From assembly GCA_000242935.3 (NCBI GenBank), contig CP007053.1:372001-436000 (forward strand): a stretch of DNA of 64,000 bases. Direction: 5' to 3'. Under the pieces are notes generated by a model. It did not search any database. It had not been told where the DNA came from and worked only from the letters and a program-made list of their open reading frames with translations. Below are positions 23,908 through 32,953 of this stretch, piece by piece. This DNA is from Opitutaceae bacterium TAV5 (GTDB lineage Bacteria > Verrucomicrobiota > Verrucomicrobiia > Opitutales > Opitutaceae). Position 1 is the stretch's first letter; the number at the start of each line of letters is the position of its first letter. Position numbers and translations under genes: made by a program.

Positions 23908-24540
23908 ATGAACCGCCATGACATTTCCGCCACGGTTCGCTTCGGTCCTTCACCGGAGCGTGCCCGCGGCGCGATCATCCTGCTCCACGGACGCGGCTCC
24001 TCGGGGCGCCAGATCGCCCGGCTCGCCGATTCGCTGACGGCCGCAGGCGTCGCGTTTCTCGCGCCCTCGGCCCTGCACGGCACCTGGTATCCGCACCGGT
24101 TTCTCGCTCCGCTTGCCGACAACGAACCCTTTTTGTCCGACGCCCTCGCGCTCATCGAGCACCTCGTTGGCGAAACGCTGGCCGCCGGCATCCCGACCGA
24201 ACGGATCGGGCTGGCGGGATTTTCGCAAGGAGCCTGCCTCGCGCTCGAGTATGCGCTCCGGCATCCGCGCCGCTACGGGTTTGTCGCCGGACTGAGCGGC
24301 GCCCTGATCGGCCCGCCCGACACGCCGCGTCCTGCGGTCAATCTTTTCCAGACACCGGTCCTGCTCGCCTGCTCGGCGGACGACGACCATATCCCGGCCG
24401 ATTACGTCGACCGGAGCGCGGAGACCTTCGCGTGGTCCGGCGCCAGCGTGACCCGGCACATCCTCCCCGGCAGTGCCCACACGGTTTTCCCGGAAGAGAT
24501 CGCGTGGATCAACGACCGGCTCGCCACCTGGCAGGACTGA
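23908..24540 (+). CDS. Alpha/beta hydrolase, carboxylesterase/phospholipase type (MhqD-like)
   Basis: 210 residues. Single-domain alpha/beta hydrolase with the oxyanion motif LLHGRGSSG, nucleophile elbow GFSQGACLA (Ser), Asp in CSADDDHIP and His in GSAHTVFPEE, the triad order of the carboxylesterase family that includes YpfH and MhqD. No signal peptide. In Bacillus, MhqD sits in the same quinone-induced regulon as MhqO, and the gene order here repeats that pairing, which supports a shared detoxification role. The substrate is unknown. Confidence 0.9.
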   Translation: MNRHDISATVRFGPSPERARGAIILLHGRGSSGRQIARLADSLTAAGVAFLAPSALHGTWYPHRFLAPLADNEPFLSDALALIEHLVGETLAAGIPTERIGLAGFSQGACLALEYALRHPRRYGFVAGLSGALIGPPDTPRPAVNLFQTPVLLACSADDDHIPADYVDRSAETFAWSGASVTRHILPGSAHTVFPEEIAWINDRLATWQD

Positions 24541-24666
24541 TTTCGCCACGCCTGCTGCCCCGTCGGTCCCGGCGCGGGGAAGCAGGACTGTTTTCCGGTT
24601 TTCGACGACGGACGGCAGCCGTATCATTTTTTCACGCACGCCGGCTATGGGAATCTCCCGCAACGC

Positions 24667-25062
24667 CTATTTTCGCGAACGCAGACGCCGGATAAACTGC
24701 CGCTCTTCCTCCGGCGGCAAAACACCCGCCACCATATGACCGGCGATCTGGCGCACCGCGGCCTGCCCGGGAGCGCCGAGCGGCAATTCACTGCAAAGCC
24801 TGCGAATGATAACAACGAACGTATTACCGTTGTAGAACAGAAACGGAGACAGGCGGTGACATTCCTTGCAAAGAACCGCCAGCTCGGCGAAGTGCATCCT
24901 GCCTGCCTTACGCGCATTTTCCCATGCAGTTGATGCTGCCTCATACCCGCCTTCGCTCGTACACCCATGCTGGGCATTCCCTTCCGCGCAGAGGGCCGCA
25001 TTGATGGCGATCACCGATTCCCAAGGAAGCCCGGCGAGCCAACCCCTTTCGTAACCGCTCAT
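24667..25062 (-). CDS. Hypothetical protein, second gene of a coupled pair
   Basis: 131 residues, not recognised. Features: Trp- and Cys-bearing sequence with a CKECH pair-like motif near the middle (MHFAELAVLCKECHRLSP), which might bind metal but has only two close cysteines plus a histidine; a hydrophobic stretch NTFVVIIRRLCSEL; and a charged end EEERQFIRRLRSRK. Its ATG overlaps the stop of the upstream gene by four bases (ATGA), a sign of translational coupling. The composition looks like real protein and the opposite strand offers nothing better. A toxin-antitoxin-like arrangement is possible but unproven. Confidence 0.55.
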   Translation of the reverse strand: MSGYERGWLAGLPWESVIAINAALCAEGNAQHGCTSEGGYEAASTAWENARKAGRMHFAELAVLCKECHRLSPFLFYNGNTFVVIIRRLCSELPLGAPGQAAVRQIAGHMVAGVLPPEEERQFIRRLRSRK

Positions 25063-25286
25063 CCTTTTGAGCGGGAAATCCGTCGCGATGTCTTTTTGGC
25101 GGCACTGATCTCGGCCACTCCGGCGCTACGCATAAAACCAACGCCTGTTTTGGCAAAGACAGGTTCAGCCATAAAGCGGTGCCGGATTTTCAGACCTTCA
25201 TCGATGAACTCCGAAAGGGGAATATGCACCTCATCCCTGGGCGCGGCTTTTCTGGCAAGACGGGGCTGTTTGGCGCGAGTGGACAT
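25059..25286 (-). CDS. Small basic hypothetical protein, first gene of a coupled pair
   Basis: 75 residues from ATG at 25286 (MSTRAKQPRLARKAAPRD). It is strongly basic at both ends (AAKKTSRRISRSKG) with a more normal middle (VHIPLSEFIDEGLKIRHRFMAEPVFAKTG). No family recognised. The start could be 30 bases further upstream. Its small size, charge and 4-base overlap with the following 131-residue gene resemble two-gene regulatory or addiction modules. The pair diverges from the small GntR gene of cassette B. Confidence 0.5.
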   Translation of the reverse strand: MSTRAKQPRLARKAAPRDEVHIPLSEFIDEGLKIRHRFMAEPVFAKTGVGFMRSAGVAEISAAKKTSRRISRSKG

Positions 25287-25512
25287 GGTTTGAAAATGAC
25301 AGCAAACATGCCGCACCGGCCTCGTGCACGCAAGCTGTGATGCTCATCTCTCCGGGAAGAATGCGAAAAAAAACGGCATCAAATATGATATTGGAGACCA
25401 ATCCATTGCTGGACGTGTCTAGCATCACGGCGCTTTTCTTTTCCGGGACGCGAATGCAGCGTGTCGGGCAACTCCTCCCGAACCCCGTTTCGGAAACCTG
25501 AAAACCAGCCAG

Positions 25513-25791
25513 ATGCCCGCCGCCGCCAGTCTTCGTCCCGCTCACGCTCTCCCGTCGCTACCGGAGCTGCCTCCACGCCAACAGGTGGACACCCTGATCC
25601 GCGGCTGGATCACGTCCGGCGAATACGCTCCCGGCGACATGATTCCGACCGCCCGCGACATCGCGCGTCTCTGCAACGACGTCAGCGAGCCCACCGTCCG
25701 CCGCGCAATCAAGACCCTCATCGCCGAAGGCCTCCTCCGCGGCGCCCGGGGCAAGGGTGTCTACGTCCGCATGAAACCTGCAAAAGCCTGA
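25513..25791 (+). CDS. Small GntR-type winged-helix regulator without effector domain
   Basis: 92 residues that consist of little more than the GntR DNA-binding domain: DTLIRGWITSGEYAPGDMIPTARDIARLCNDVSEPTVRRAIKTLIAEGLLRGARGKGVYV. The usual ligand-binding C-terminal domain is absent, so sensing would need a partner or dimer interface. It stands 78 bases before the PEP-CTERM gene in the same direction and is the only regulator near cassette B, so it likely controls that cassette. Confidence 0.85.
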   Translation: MPAAASLRPAHALPSLPELPPRQQVDTLIRGWITSGEYAPGDMIPTARDIARLCNDVSEPTVRRAIKTLIAEGLLRGARGKGVYVRMKPAKA

Positions 25792-25869
25792 ACGCTTCCC
25801 GCACCGCGCCATCTGCCCCCGTCCTTTTTCGTCCGTCCACCATCCAACCCGAACCTCCTCCATCCTGTC

Positions 25870-26574
25870 ATGTACCTGTTCAAAATCACCCTCGCTCTGG
25901 CCGCCTCCTGCGCGGCTTTCGCCTCACTGGCCAATGGCGCACTCGTCATCACCGCCGATGACATAACCAACAACTCCTATACCTTCAGCATTTCCTTCGA
26001 CGACCTCGTCGATAACGCCAAGTTTTCGGACGCGCTGTATTCCAGCTCCAACATCTTTGGAGCTAATACCGAAAGCTCCGGGACTAACGAACGCCGCTAT
26101 GTGACTCCCGAGCAGGGGCAGACAACAGCGTCTTTTATAATCGCGTTCGATTTTTCGCAGACGGGCTACGCGATAACCGATTTTTCTATCAAGGATTCCC
26201 TCTACATCAATAACACCGGCAGCGGTACTATCCGGGGTGAGTCATTGTGGACAACCGATCTGGCAGACCCCGGAACCCAAATCCGGGTAATCGCCTCAAC
26301 AGGTACACCGCAAAGTTCGGCATCCACCAAATCCTATACCCTCACGGAAACATCCGGCATCGTGTATTACGTCGTCAATTTCACCGCCACCAACACGACA
26401 TTTGCCGCAAAAAACACCCAATGGAGCCGAGGTGGCCCGGGCGCATCCCCTTTCGAGATAACCCTGAATCTCACTCCTTCCCAAGTGCCGGAACCCTCCA
26501 CTTATGCTCTCCTTGCAGGCGGACTCGGTCTCGCTACTGCGCTGCTCTGGCGGCGTCGGACAAACCGGCACTGA
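25870..26574 (+). CDS. Secreted PEP-CTERM protein (cassette B)
   Basis: 234 residues. Signal peptide (LFKITLALAASCAAFASLANGA), a beta-rich, Ser/Thr/Asn-rich body without recognised domain, then the exosortase tail VPEPSTYALLAGGLGLATAL followed by LWRRR. It is likely sorted to the cell surface. Its AT-content and codon use are a little higher than the flanking housekeeping genes, like the rest of cassette B. First structural gene of the cassette. Confidence 0.87.
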   Translation: MYLFKITLALAASCAAFASLANGALVITADDITNNSYTFSISFDDLVDNAKFSDALYSSSNIFGANTESSGTNERRYVTPEQGQTTASFIIAFDFSQTGYAITDFSIKDSLYINNTGSGTIRGESLWTTDLADPGTQIRVIASTGTPQSSASTKSYTLTETSGIVYYVVNFTATNTTFAAKNTQWSRGGPGASPFEITLNLTPSQVPEPSTYALLAGGLGLATALLWRRRTNRH

Positions 26575-26666
26575 ACAGAAAATAATATTTCACCAACCAC
26601 TCGTTCCGTTCACGCATCCGCCCCGCCCAATCCAGACCGCCCACTCCCCTCCTCTTTCGATTTGCC

Positions 26667-27431
26667 ATGAAACCCGTAATCTCCCGCCCGAATATTCTCG
26701 CGCGTGCTTTCACCTGCTGTGCATCCGCCATGTTGGCTGTTCTGCCAATCGTTGTCACGACTACTGCGACGGCCGGCACCGGGATCCTCATCGAGGAAAC
26801 CTTCATCGGCAAAACTCCGGGCGCTTTCAATGGCGCGCCCTCCGGCAAGGGTAAACTCGGCGTATGGCGCGGACCCGTCGACCATCTCTTCGGCTCTGTC
26901 GAAATCATCACCGACGATGATACCTCCTCGTCCGTGCTTGCCATTCGTGATACCGGTCCAGATGCAAATCAGGGTCCATCGGTCCGCATCGACTGGCCTC
27001 CTGTGAAATCAGGTGACGCCGGCACTGTCGTAGTTGAATTCAAATACAAAACGCTGCCTCCTGCCAGTGACGCCGATGCGTCTTCCGCCAATTACCGCAC
27101 CGACATCTACATAGGCGGAGCCTGGGCCAAGGCTATCGCCACCATCGTCCTCGAACGCGGCCGCATCGGACTGCACGATGGCAAAAAGGTCACCACCCTC
27201 GGCAGATACATCCCGAACCGGTGGCAATCCTTCCATCTGGAGGTGGACACTGCCGCCCGCACTTTCAGCCTGAAAATCGACGATCGCCCCGTCGCCAACA
27301 AACTTCCCTGGGTGAATCAGGAAAGCCCCGGCTTCAGCAATGTCTCTATCCGCAGTGACATGTCTCCCACCGCCCGCAACGGCGAGATTGTCCTTCTCCT
27401 TTCAGATCTGAAAGTCTCAACACAAAACTGA
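26667..27431 (+). CDS. Secreted protein with concanavalin-like fold (cassette B)
   Basis: 254 residues with a signal peptide (about 1-36, ending TATAG). The body has the strand pattern of a jelly-roll sugar-binding domain: LIEETFIGKTPGAF, VVVEFKYKTLP, NRWQSFHLEVDTAARTFSLKIDD, FSNVSIRSD. There is no PEP-CTERM tail and no catalytic motif. It is placed between the PEP-CTERM protein and the pseudopilin, and a comparable non-catalytic secreted protein lies before the pseudopilin of cassette C (43154-43813). Binding of the target glycan is a reasonable guess. Confidence 0.72.
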   Translation: MKPVISRPNILARAFTCCASAMLAVLPIVVTTTATAGTGILIEETFIGKTPGAFNGAPSGKGKLGVWRGPVDHLFGSVEIITDDDTSSSVLAIRDTGPDANQGPSVRIDWPPVKSGDAGTVVVEFKYKTLPPASDADASSANYRTDIYIGGAWAKAIATIVLERGRIGLHDGKKVTTLGRYIPNRWQSFHLEVDTAARTFSLKIDDRPVANKLPWVNQESPGFSNVSIRSDMSPTARNGEIVLLLSDLKVSTQN

Positions 27432-27453
27432 TCAACCTCCTCTCTTCCGACAG

Positions 27454-28134
27454 ATGAACACCCCGACTCCGGCCTGCGCCATCCCCCCCCTCTCCGCCCG
27501 CCTTCATGACAAGGAGGCCTTCACCCTGATCGAATTGCTCACCGTTATCGCCATCATCGGCATTCTTGCCGCCATTCTGATTCCGGTAACCGGGACCGTA
27601 CGAGAAAAAGCCAAAAAGGCTCAATGCGTCAGCAACCTTCACCAGATCGGCATCGGTCTCCTCGCTTACGCCAACGATAACAAAGCCGGTCGTCTTCCCC
27701 GCGGTCATCCAACCGAAGGGCGCACGTTGTGGGACACCTATGCGAGCGGTGATCCTCGCGGTGCCGCCGGCCTGGGCGCACTCCAATACGATGGATACCT
27801 CGGAGGCATCGCCGGCATAGAAGTCCGGGGCGACAAACGCTCACGCATTTTTGACTGCCCCTCCCGGTTATCCGGAGCGTGGGACAGCGACGTCAACTGG
27901 GGCGACTACTATTATAACTTCACTTTTACCCGCTACACCGACGCCCCGCAAGGCGCGCTGCTCCACAACATCGATCCGGGTCAGGCCATTGCTTTCGATT
28001 TCGTCCCTGCCGCCCTCACTCCCGTCCATGATCGCGAAAGCAGTGTCAATGTTCTCTATATCGATGGCTCCGTCAAGGCACTGACCAAAGATAAATTCAA
28101 AACGACCAATCGCATAACCGCTTTCGACAAATAA
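27454..28134 (+). CDS. Pseudopilin-like protein, H-X9-DG class (cassette B)
   Basis: 226 residues. A 22-residue leader ends at the prepilin site before FTLIELLTVIAIIGILAAIL, with Glu5. The signal helix is almost identical to those of the other two pseudopilins in the window. The globular part has a conserved Cys pair region (QCVSNLHQIGIGL, DCPSRLSG), and the C-terminal motif here is HDRESSVNVLYIDGS, a longer-spaced form of H-X9-DG. It starts 22 bases after the previous gene and precedes the large glycosidase. Confidence 0.88.
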   Translation: MNTPTPACAIPPLSARLHDKEAFTLIELLTVIAIIGILAAILIPVTGTVREKAKKAQCVSNLHQIGIGLLAYANDNKAGRLPRGHPTEGRTLWDTYASGDPRGAAGLGALQYDGYLGGIAGIEVRGDKRSRIFDCPSRLSGAWDSDVNWGDYYYNFTFTRYTDAPQGALLHNIDPGQAIAFDFVPAALTPVHDRESSVNVLYIDGSVKALTKDKFKTTNRITAFDK

Positions 28135-28203
28135 CCGGTTGCATGCCTGCGCGTTGTTTATCCTGTCATCCGTTCCCGGCGTATTCACATTTTCATTGCT
28201 GTC

Positions 28204-30762
28204 ATGACTCTCATTCTGTTTCGCCTCGCCAGGGAGGCCGGGCTTGTCATCGCCCTTTCTGTCGCGCTTGGCGTCAACTGCCTGAATGCTGCGACACTGG
28301 AACTTCCCGATCGTAGCATCCATGTTGCCAGACCAGGCGAATCTGTAGGAGTGATCATCCGTGATCTGCCCGCGCCGGATTCGACGGCAACCGACTTCCC
28401 CAACCTCGCTTTCATCGTCAAAGACTGGCTCGGCAACGCAACCACCGTTCCGCTCGCCGCCGTTTCCGCGGATGGCGACACCATCCGCGCCCGATTTTCG
28501 CCTCCCTTCCTCGGCTGGATGGAGATTACGTTGGCTGTCGACGGCCAACGCCAGACCAATGCCAGCGCCCGTACGCGTCTTGTCATCATTCCGGAAACCA
28601 GGAGCAAGGGTGCTTACTTTCGTTATGGCCTGTCCGATCACTCGATGACGCTCGGTGGCTCCATCCGGGAAAAGGCTCTCTCGCTCATGGATGCCCTCGG
28701 TGTGGACATCGCCCGTGAAGAACCCTCCTGGCACCGCGTCAAGGCCGGCCCCGAGGCCCCTTGGGATTTTGCCCGTGCCGACCGGATGCTCGCAGACTAT
28801 ACCGCACGCGGTATCGAGATGCAGGCCATCCTCGACTACGGAGTGCCGTGGGCAACCACCGCCGCCAATTCCGGAGACGCCCGTCGCACCATGCCGCAAA
28901 TGGAGCCCTGGCTCGACTACGTGCGCACCACCGTCGGCCGCTACAAAGACCGCATCCGCTACTGGGAAATCTGGAACGAACCCGACATCGGCTTCTGGAA
29001 AAGCACAACCGCCCAATATGTGGAACTCTTCGACCGCACCAGCGCCGAGATCGCCCGCATCCATCCCGATGCCATCATCATGAACGGCGGCCTCGCGATG
29101 GTCTCGCGCCAGCCCAATCCCCGTTTTGTCGAAGATTTCATCACCGCCGCCAACCCCGCTCACTGGCACGCTCGCGCCTGGCACGACTACAACACCTTCG
29201 GCCAGCTCATCGCCCGTCACAAACAGCATGAGACCCTCTACAAAAACCATGCCCGCGCAGAGGTCGCCGCGCTTCCCTCATGGATGAACGAAGGCGGCTA
29301 TCATACCATCGATCCCGTTAACGAAGCCGAACAGGCCCGCACCATCGTTAAAAAAATCTCCACCGCTCCAGCCTTGGGACTCGCCGCGTACTTTGTTTAT
29401 ACTACACGCGACTCCTCCAAAGACCGCCACGCCGGAGCCGTCGCGCAGTTTTATGGCCTTGCCGATTACGACTGCCTGCCCAAACCGGCCTTCGCCGCTT
29501 ACAACCGGCTCATCGCCGAAACCGCCCACCTTCGCTACACACCCCCTCCCGCACCTCTCGATCCCGCCGTCAACGATGGCCTCTGGCAACACCTCTATGC
29601 CGCGCCTCCCGCACCTGGAAGCACGCTCGTAAACGCCGACGCCCCCCATACTCTTGTCATCTGGCGCGAAGGCGCAGGACGGCAAAGCCCCGTCTGGCTT
29701 CACTGGCCCGACACTCACGCCACCGATGCGGTTGACCTCATGGGAAATCCTGTCGACCTCACCCCCCTCGGCAACGGAACCGTGCTCAATCTCGGCAACA
29801 ACCCTGTTTACATTCACCTGAAGGGCGCTCCCGCCTATCCCGAATCCAAAGCCCTTCTCCACCTCCCCGATCTGCTCTCGCTCGTTCCCGGCAGAGAGCC
29901 GTCCGAACTGGACATCCGCCTCGACAATCCGACGTCCGCTCCCCTCGCCTGTCGCGTACAACTCGCTGCAGACAACCCTGCGCTCGACATCGGTGTGTCG
30001 CTCGCACCGGTCATTCTCGCCCCGGGAGCAAACCAGTCACTCCGGCTCCCTGTTGCCATCCCGGCCAATGCGGCCAACCTCTCACGAGGGCAACTGGGCA
30101 TCACGCTCACAGCCGACAAAATCGCTGGCGAGATCACTGCGATCGTGCCCTACGAAGTCGCCCGCATTCTTGTTCTCGAAAAATCGTCCGGGTTCTCCCT
30201 TGGCACACGCTCCGACATCCACAACCTCCATGAAGGCCAAGCCAATCCGGCCATGGAGTGGAAAGGCTCCGAAGACCTCAGCGCGAACGGCCAGTGGAGC
30301 GTCACCTCCGATGCGCTCACCCTCACGGTCAGCGTTACCGACCAGACGCATCATCAGCCCAACCAGCGTGACACGCTCTGGCAGGCCGACAGCCTGCAGT
30401 TTGCCTTCCGGGCCAATGATTCGCAGACAGACCATCTCGAACTCGTACTCGCCCTCCGCGACGAAAGTCTTTCCCAAGGATGGGTGCTCAACGCCCCCGA
30501 ATGGACTCGCCTCGGAAAAGGTGATCTCGACGGCCAGGCCGTTTTCAACGTTACACGCACCGGCACGATTACCACCTACAAGCTCACTCTCCCCTGGCGT
30601 TCGCTCGGTTACGACAAGCTGCCCGTCGGCGCATCATGGCGCGCCAGCTTCATCGTCAATGATGACGACGGAGCTGGCCGCAAACAGTGGCTGCAGTTCT
30701 CACCGGGCATCGGAGATTCGAAGGATCCGCAAAAATACCCGCTCTTCATTTGCAGACCCTGA
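28204..30762 (+). CDS. Large secreted clan GH-A glycoside hydrolase with C-terminal CBM9-like domain
   Basis: 852 residues. Signal peptide (VIALSVALGVNCLNAA); a beta-sandwich N-terminal domain to about 130; a TIM barrel whose acid/base is the Glu of YWEIWNEPDIGFW and whose nucleophile candidate is the Glu of LPSWMNEGGYHTID, resembling GH39-type enzymes. After the barrel come beta-sandwich domains, and the last 190 residues (NPAMEWKGSEDLSANGQWSV..., DSLQFAF, ASFIVNDDDG) resemble the CBM9/DOMON-like sugar-binding fold. The family cannot be fixed from motifs alone. It is the terminal gene and only enzyme of cassette B. Confidence 0.82.
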   Translation: MTLILFRLAREAGLVIALSVALGVNCLNAATLELPDRSIHVARPGESVGVIIRDLPAPDSTATDFPNLAFIVKDWLGNATTVPLAAVSADGDTIRARFSPPFLGWMEITLAVDGQRQTNASARTRLVIIPETRSKGAYFRYGLSDHSMTLGGSIREKALSLMDALGVDIAREEPSWHRVKAGPEAPWDFARADRMLADYTARGIEMQAILDYGVPWATTAANSGDARRTMPQMEPWLDYVRTTVGRYKDRIRYWEIWNEPDIGFWKSTTAQYVELFDRTSAEIARIHPDAIIMNGGLAMVSRQPNPRFVEDFITAANPAHWHARAWHDYNTFGQLIARHKQHETLYKNHARAEVAALPSWMNEGGYHTIDPVNEAEQARTIVKKISTAPALGLAAYFVYTTRDSSKDRHAGAVAQFYGLADYDCLPKPAFAAYNRLIAETAHLRYTPPPAPLDPAVNDGLWQHLYAAPPAPGSTLVNADAPHTLVIWREGAGRQSPVWLHWPDTHATDAVDLMGNPVDLTPLGNGTVLNLGNNPVYIHLKGAPAYPESKALLHLPDLLSLVPGREPSELDIRLDNPTSAPLACRVQLAADNPALDIGVSLAPVILAPGANQSLRLPVAIPANAANLSRGQLGITLTADKIAGEITAIVPYEVARILVLEKSSGFSLGTRSDIHNLHEGQANPAMEWKGSEDLSANGQWSVTSDALTLTVSVTDQTHHQPNQRDTLWQADSLQFAFRANDSQTDHLELVLALRDESLSQGWVLNAPEWTRLGKGDLDGQAVFNVTRTGTITTYKLTLPWRSLGYDKLPVGASWRASFIVNDDDGAGRKQWLQFSPGIGDSKDPQKYPLFICRP

Positions 30763-31284
30763 TACAGATTTCCAGGACCCGGAAGAAGCCTTTCACCAAG
30801 GCCACCCCCTCTGGAGAAAACCTCTGAGTACCGATCACCGGAGCCACTAGCCCGCCCCTTCACCGCAGCACCCGGTAAACCACTCCCTGCCCACTGCGCC
30901 CGCAACCGCCGCACCACCTCCGCCGGTTCCTTATCCGTAAACGCCACTGAACTTCCCCCGCTTGACCCACGCATGGTCATCCGCATGGCTATGCCGCCAT
31001 GAAAACGCGCACCGTCTCCAAGGCAAAAGCCGGGGGTCCCATCATCGCACGCCAGATCATCAACCCCCCAAAAAACCTCCTCGTGCAGACCTCAGCCGGT
31101 TGCATCGGGACGATTCCCTGTGACATCCCCGCCCATGTGTCGCCGGCTGAAAAGGGCGACTTCCGGTATTCGGAAAATGCGATTCGCCAAGCCAACACCT
31201 TCGGGGAGACTTTATGAATCTCCAGCCCCGGAGCATCCTTTTTATCAGGCACGATAAAATCCTCCTCCCGCAGGAAGACAGATT
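30763..31284. other. Intergenic region with decayed gene fragment
   Basis: About 520 bases between the large glycosidase and the RhuM gene. It contains the degraded dihydrofolate-reductase-like fragment at 30860-30948. Two overlapping small frames (30999-31217 plus, 30989-31252 minus) are open but neither resembles a known protein, and at most one could be real. Confidence 0.7.
30860..30948 (-). pseudogene. Decayed fragment of the dihydrofolate-reductase-like gene at 32336
   Basis: Three blocks match the intact gene in order and orientation: 30860-30882 with 32337-32359, 30882-30900 with 32431-32449, and 30901-30930 with 32613-32642, with looser similarity after that. The intervening roughly 70 and 160 bases are missing. 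It is therefore a partial copy with internal deletions, lying on the other side of the RhuM gene. Confidence 0.78.
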
Positions 31285-32307
31285 ATGAACGACCACGAAT
31301 CCCCACCGCCGGACAGCCAGTTCATTCTCTATCAGGACAAGAACGGCAACACCGGCGTCAACGTCCGCTTCGAGGGAGAAACCGTCTGGCTGTCCCAACA
31401 ACAGTTGTCGGAACTTTATGGCACCTCCCGCCCGAATGTGACGATGCACATCAAAAACATCTTTTCAGACGGCGAATTGCGCGAGAATTCAGTTTGTAAG
31501 AAATTCTTACAGACTGCCGCCGACGGGAAAAGCTACGAGGTTCTGTTCTACAACCTCGATATGATTATTTCGCTCGGTTACCGTATCAATTCCAAGGTCG
31601 CCACCAGATTCCGCCAATGGGCCACCGTCCGATTGCGGGAATACATCATAAAAGGTTTTGCGATGGACGACGACCGCATGAAAAACCTCGGCGGCGGTGG
31701 CTATTGGAAGGAACTCCTTGAACGCATCCGCGACATCCGCGCCAGCGAAAAGGTTTTTTATCGCCAGATTCTGGACATCTATGCCACCAGCATTGACTAC
31801 GATCCGAACGCCGACGAATCCGTTGCCTTCTTCAAAAAAGTTCAGAACAAGATCCATTACGCCGTCCACGGGCACACAGCCGCCGAAGTGATATACAATC
31901 GCGCCGATGCGGAAAAAGACTTCATGGGGCTGATGTCGTTCGCCGGAAACAGACCGCACCTTGCGGACGCGGTAGTTGCCAAAAATTACCTGACCTCGCC
32001 CGAATTGCGCGCGCTCGGGCAGCTTGTATCCGGGTATCTGGATTTTGCCGAACGACAGGCGGAACGCCATGCGCCGATGACAATGCGCGACTGGGCAAAA
32101 CATCTCGACAGGATTCTGACGGCGACCGGCGAACGTCTCCTGCCCGATGCGGGGAGCGTCAGTCACGAGCAAGCCGTCAAAAAAGCGAAATCCGAGTATG
32201 TGAAATATCAGGCGCGAACACTCAGCGATGTCGAAAAATCCTACCTCGCCAGCCTCAAGATCATCGAAACGTCCGCCAAAAAAAATGTCAGGAAAGGACC
32301 TCCGTGA
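31285..32307 (+). CDS. rhuM: RhuM-family protein
   Basis: 340 residues. The N-terminal half carries the family hallmarks: GETVWLSQQQLSELYGTSRPNVTMHIKNIF (a KilA-N/helix-turn-helix-like stretch) and YNLDMIISLGYRINSKVATRFRQWATVRLREYI. The C-terminal half has SIDYDPNADESVAFFKKVQNKIHYAVHGHTAAEVI and ends in a lysine-rich tail. RhuM proteins were named in Salmonella pathogenicity islands and are common on mobile DNA and near defence genes; their biochemical role is not settled. Here it stands alone between a decayed and an intact copy of the same dihydrofolate-reductase-like gene, which fits an acquired insert. Confidence 0.92.
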   Translation: MNDHESPPPDSQFILYQDKNGNTGVNVRFEGETVWLSQQQLSELYGTSRPNVTMHIKNIFSDGELRENSVCKKFLQTAADGKSYEVLFYNLDMIISLGYRINSKVATRFRQWATVRLREYIIKGFAMDDDRMKNLGGGGYWKELLERIRDIRASEKVFYRQILDIYATSIDYDPNADESVAFFKKVQNKIHYAVHGHTAAEVIYNRADAEKDFMGLMSFAGNRPHLADAVVAKNYLTSPELRALGQLVSGYLDFAERQAERHAPMTMRDWAKHLDRILTATGERLLPDAGSVSHEQAVKKAKSEYVKYQARTLSDVEKSYLASLKIIETSAKKNVRKGPP

Positions 32308-32335
32308 GTCCTTCTTGAAAAACGCCGGAGAATCC

Positions 32336-32953
32336 TCACCGCCGCACCCGGTAAACCACGCCCAGCGCCCCGCTCGTACCCGTGCCCAACGGCGCCGCTT
32401 TCACCAGTTCCAGCCGCACATCCAGCAAAAACTCCCTGCCCACTGCGCCGGCTCCGTCTGCGCCGCGTGTCGGCCCTGACGCCAGCGGGGTGCCGGAGCC
32501 GAAAATCCGTGGCTCGATCGTCACCGATATCTCGTCCACCAGCCCCGCCGCCAGAAAAGCCCCGTAGACCTGCCCCCCGCCGAGCAGTGCGCAGCGTTGC
32601 AGGCCCGCCTCCCGCAACCGCCGCACCACCTCCGCCGGTTCCTCCGCCGTAAAGGCCAGCGGCGCTCGCCCCGCCTCCCCGACGACATCCACGCCGACGC
32701 CGACACGCGCCTCCGCCGCATGCCGTCCCGGCTCTCGCGTCAGCACCACGCGCCGCAAATCCGGCCGTGCCTCGATCCGCAGCCGTTCACGCGAGGCCTC
32801 CCATGTTACCCGGCCCATAATGCAGGCGTCGGACTCACGCAAAAATTGGCGAAAATGGATTTTATCGTCCTCCGACGTGAACGAATCCCCGCCCTTCCCA
32901 TGCCGGGTTATCCACCCATCCAGCGACTGCGCAGCCAAAAGCGTTACGACCAT
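32336..32953 (-). CDS. Dihydrofolate-reductase-family protein (RibD C-terminal domain)
   Basis: 205 residues. The NADPH-binding fold of the RibD reductase family is visible: VTLLAAQSLDGWITR at the start, CIMGRVTWEA, GLQRCALLGGGQVYGAFLAAGLVDEISVTIEPRIFGSGTPL. Standalone members reduce pyrimidine or folate-like compounds, but the substrate is usually unknown. No riboflavin gene is adjacent. It converges on rhuM with 28 bases between stops, and a broken copy of its 3' half is found at 30860-30948. Confidence 0.88.
   Translation of the reverse strand: MVVTLLAAQSLDGWITRHGKGGDSFTSEDDKIHFRQFLRESDACIMGRVTWEASRERLRIEARPDLRRVVLTREPGRHAAEARVGVGVDVVGEAGRAPLAFTAEEPAEVVRRLREAGLQRCALLGGGQVYGAFLAAGLVDEISVTIEPRIFGSGTPLASGPTRGADGAGAVGREFLLDVRLELVKAAPLGTGTSGALGVVYRVRR

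Noticed and set aside
27868-29250. 460-codon minus-strand frame
   Set aside because: Antisense to the pseudopilin and glycosidase genes of cassette B, both of which have strong family motifs.
30989-31252. Two overlapping small frames (30999-31217 plus, 30989-31252 minus)
   Set aside because: Both open but mutually exclusive, no family resemblance, and they neighbour a decayed gene fragment; not supportable as genes.
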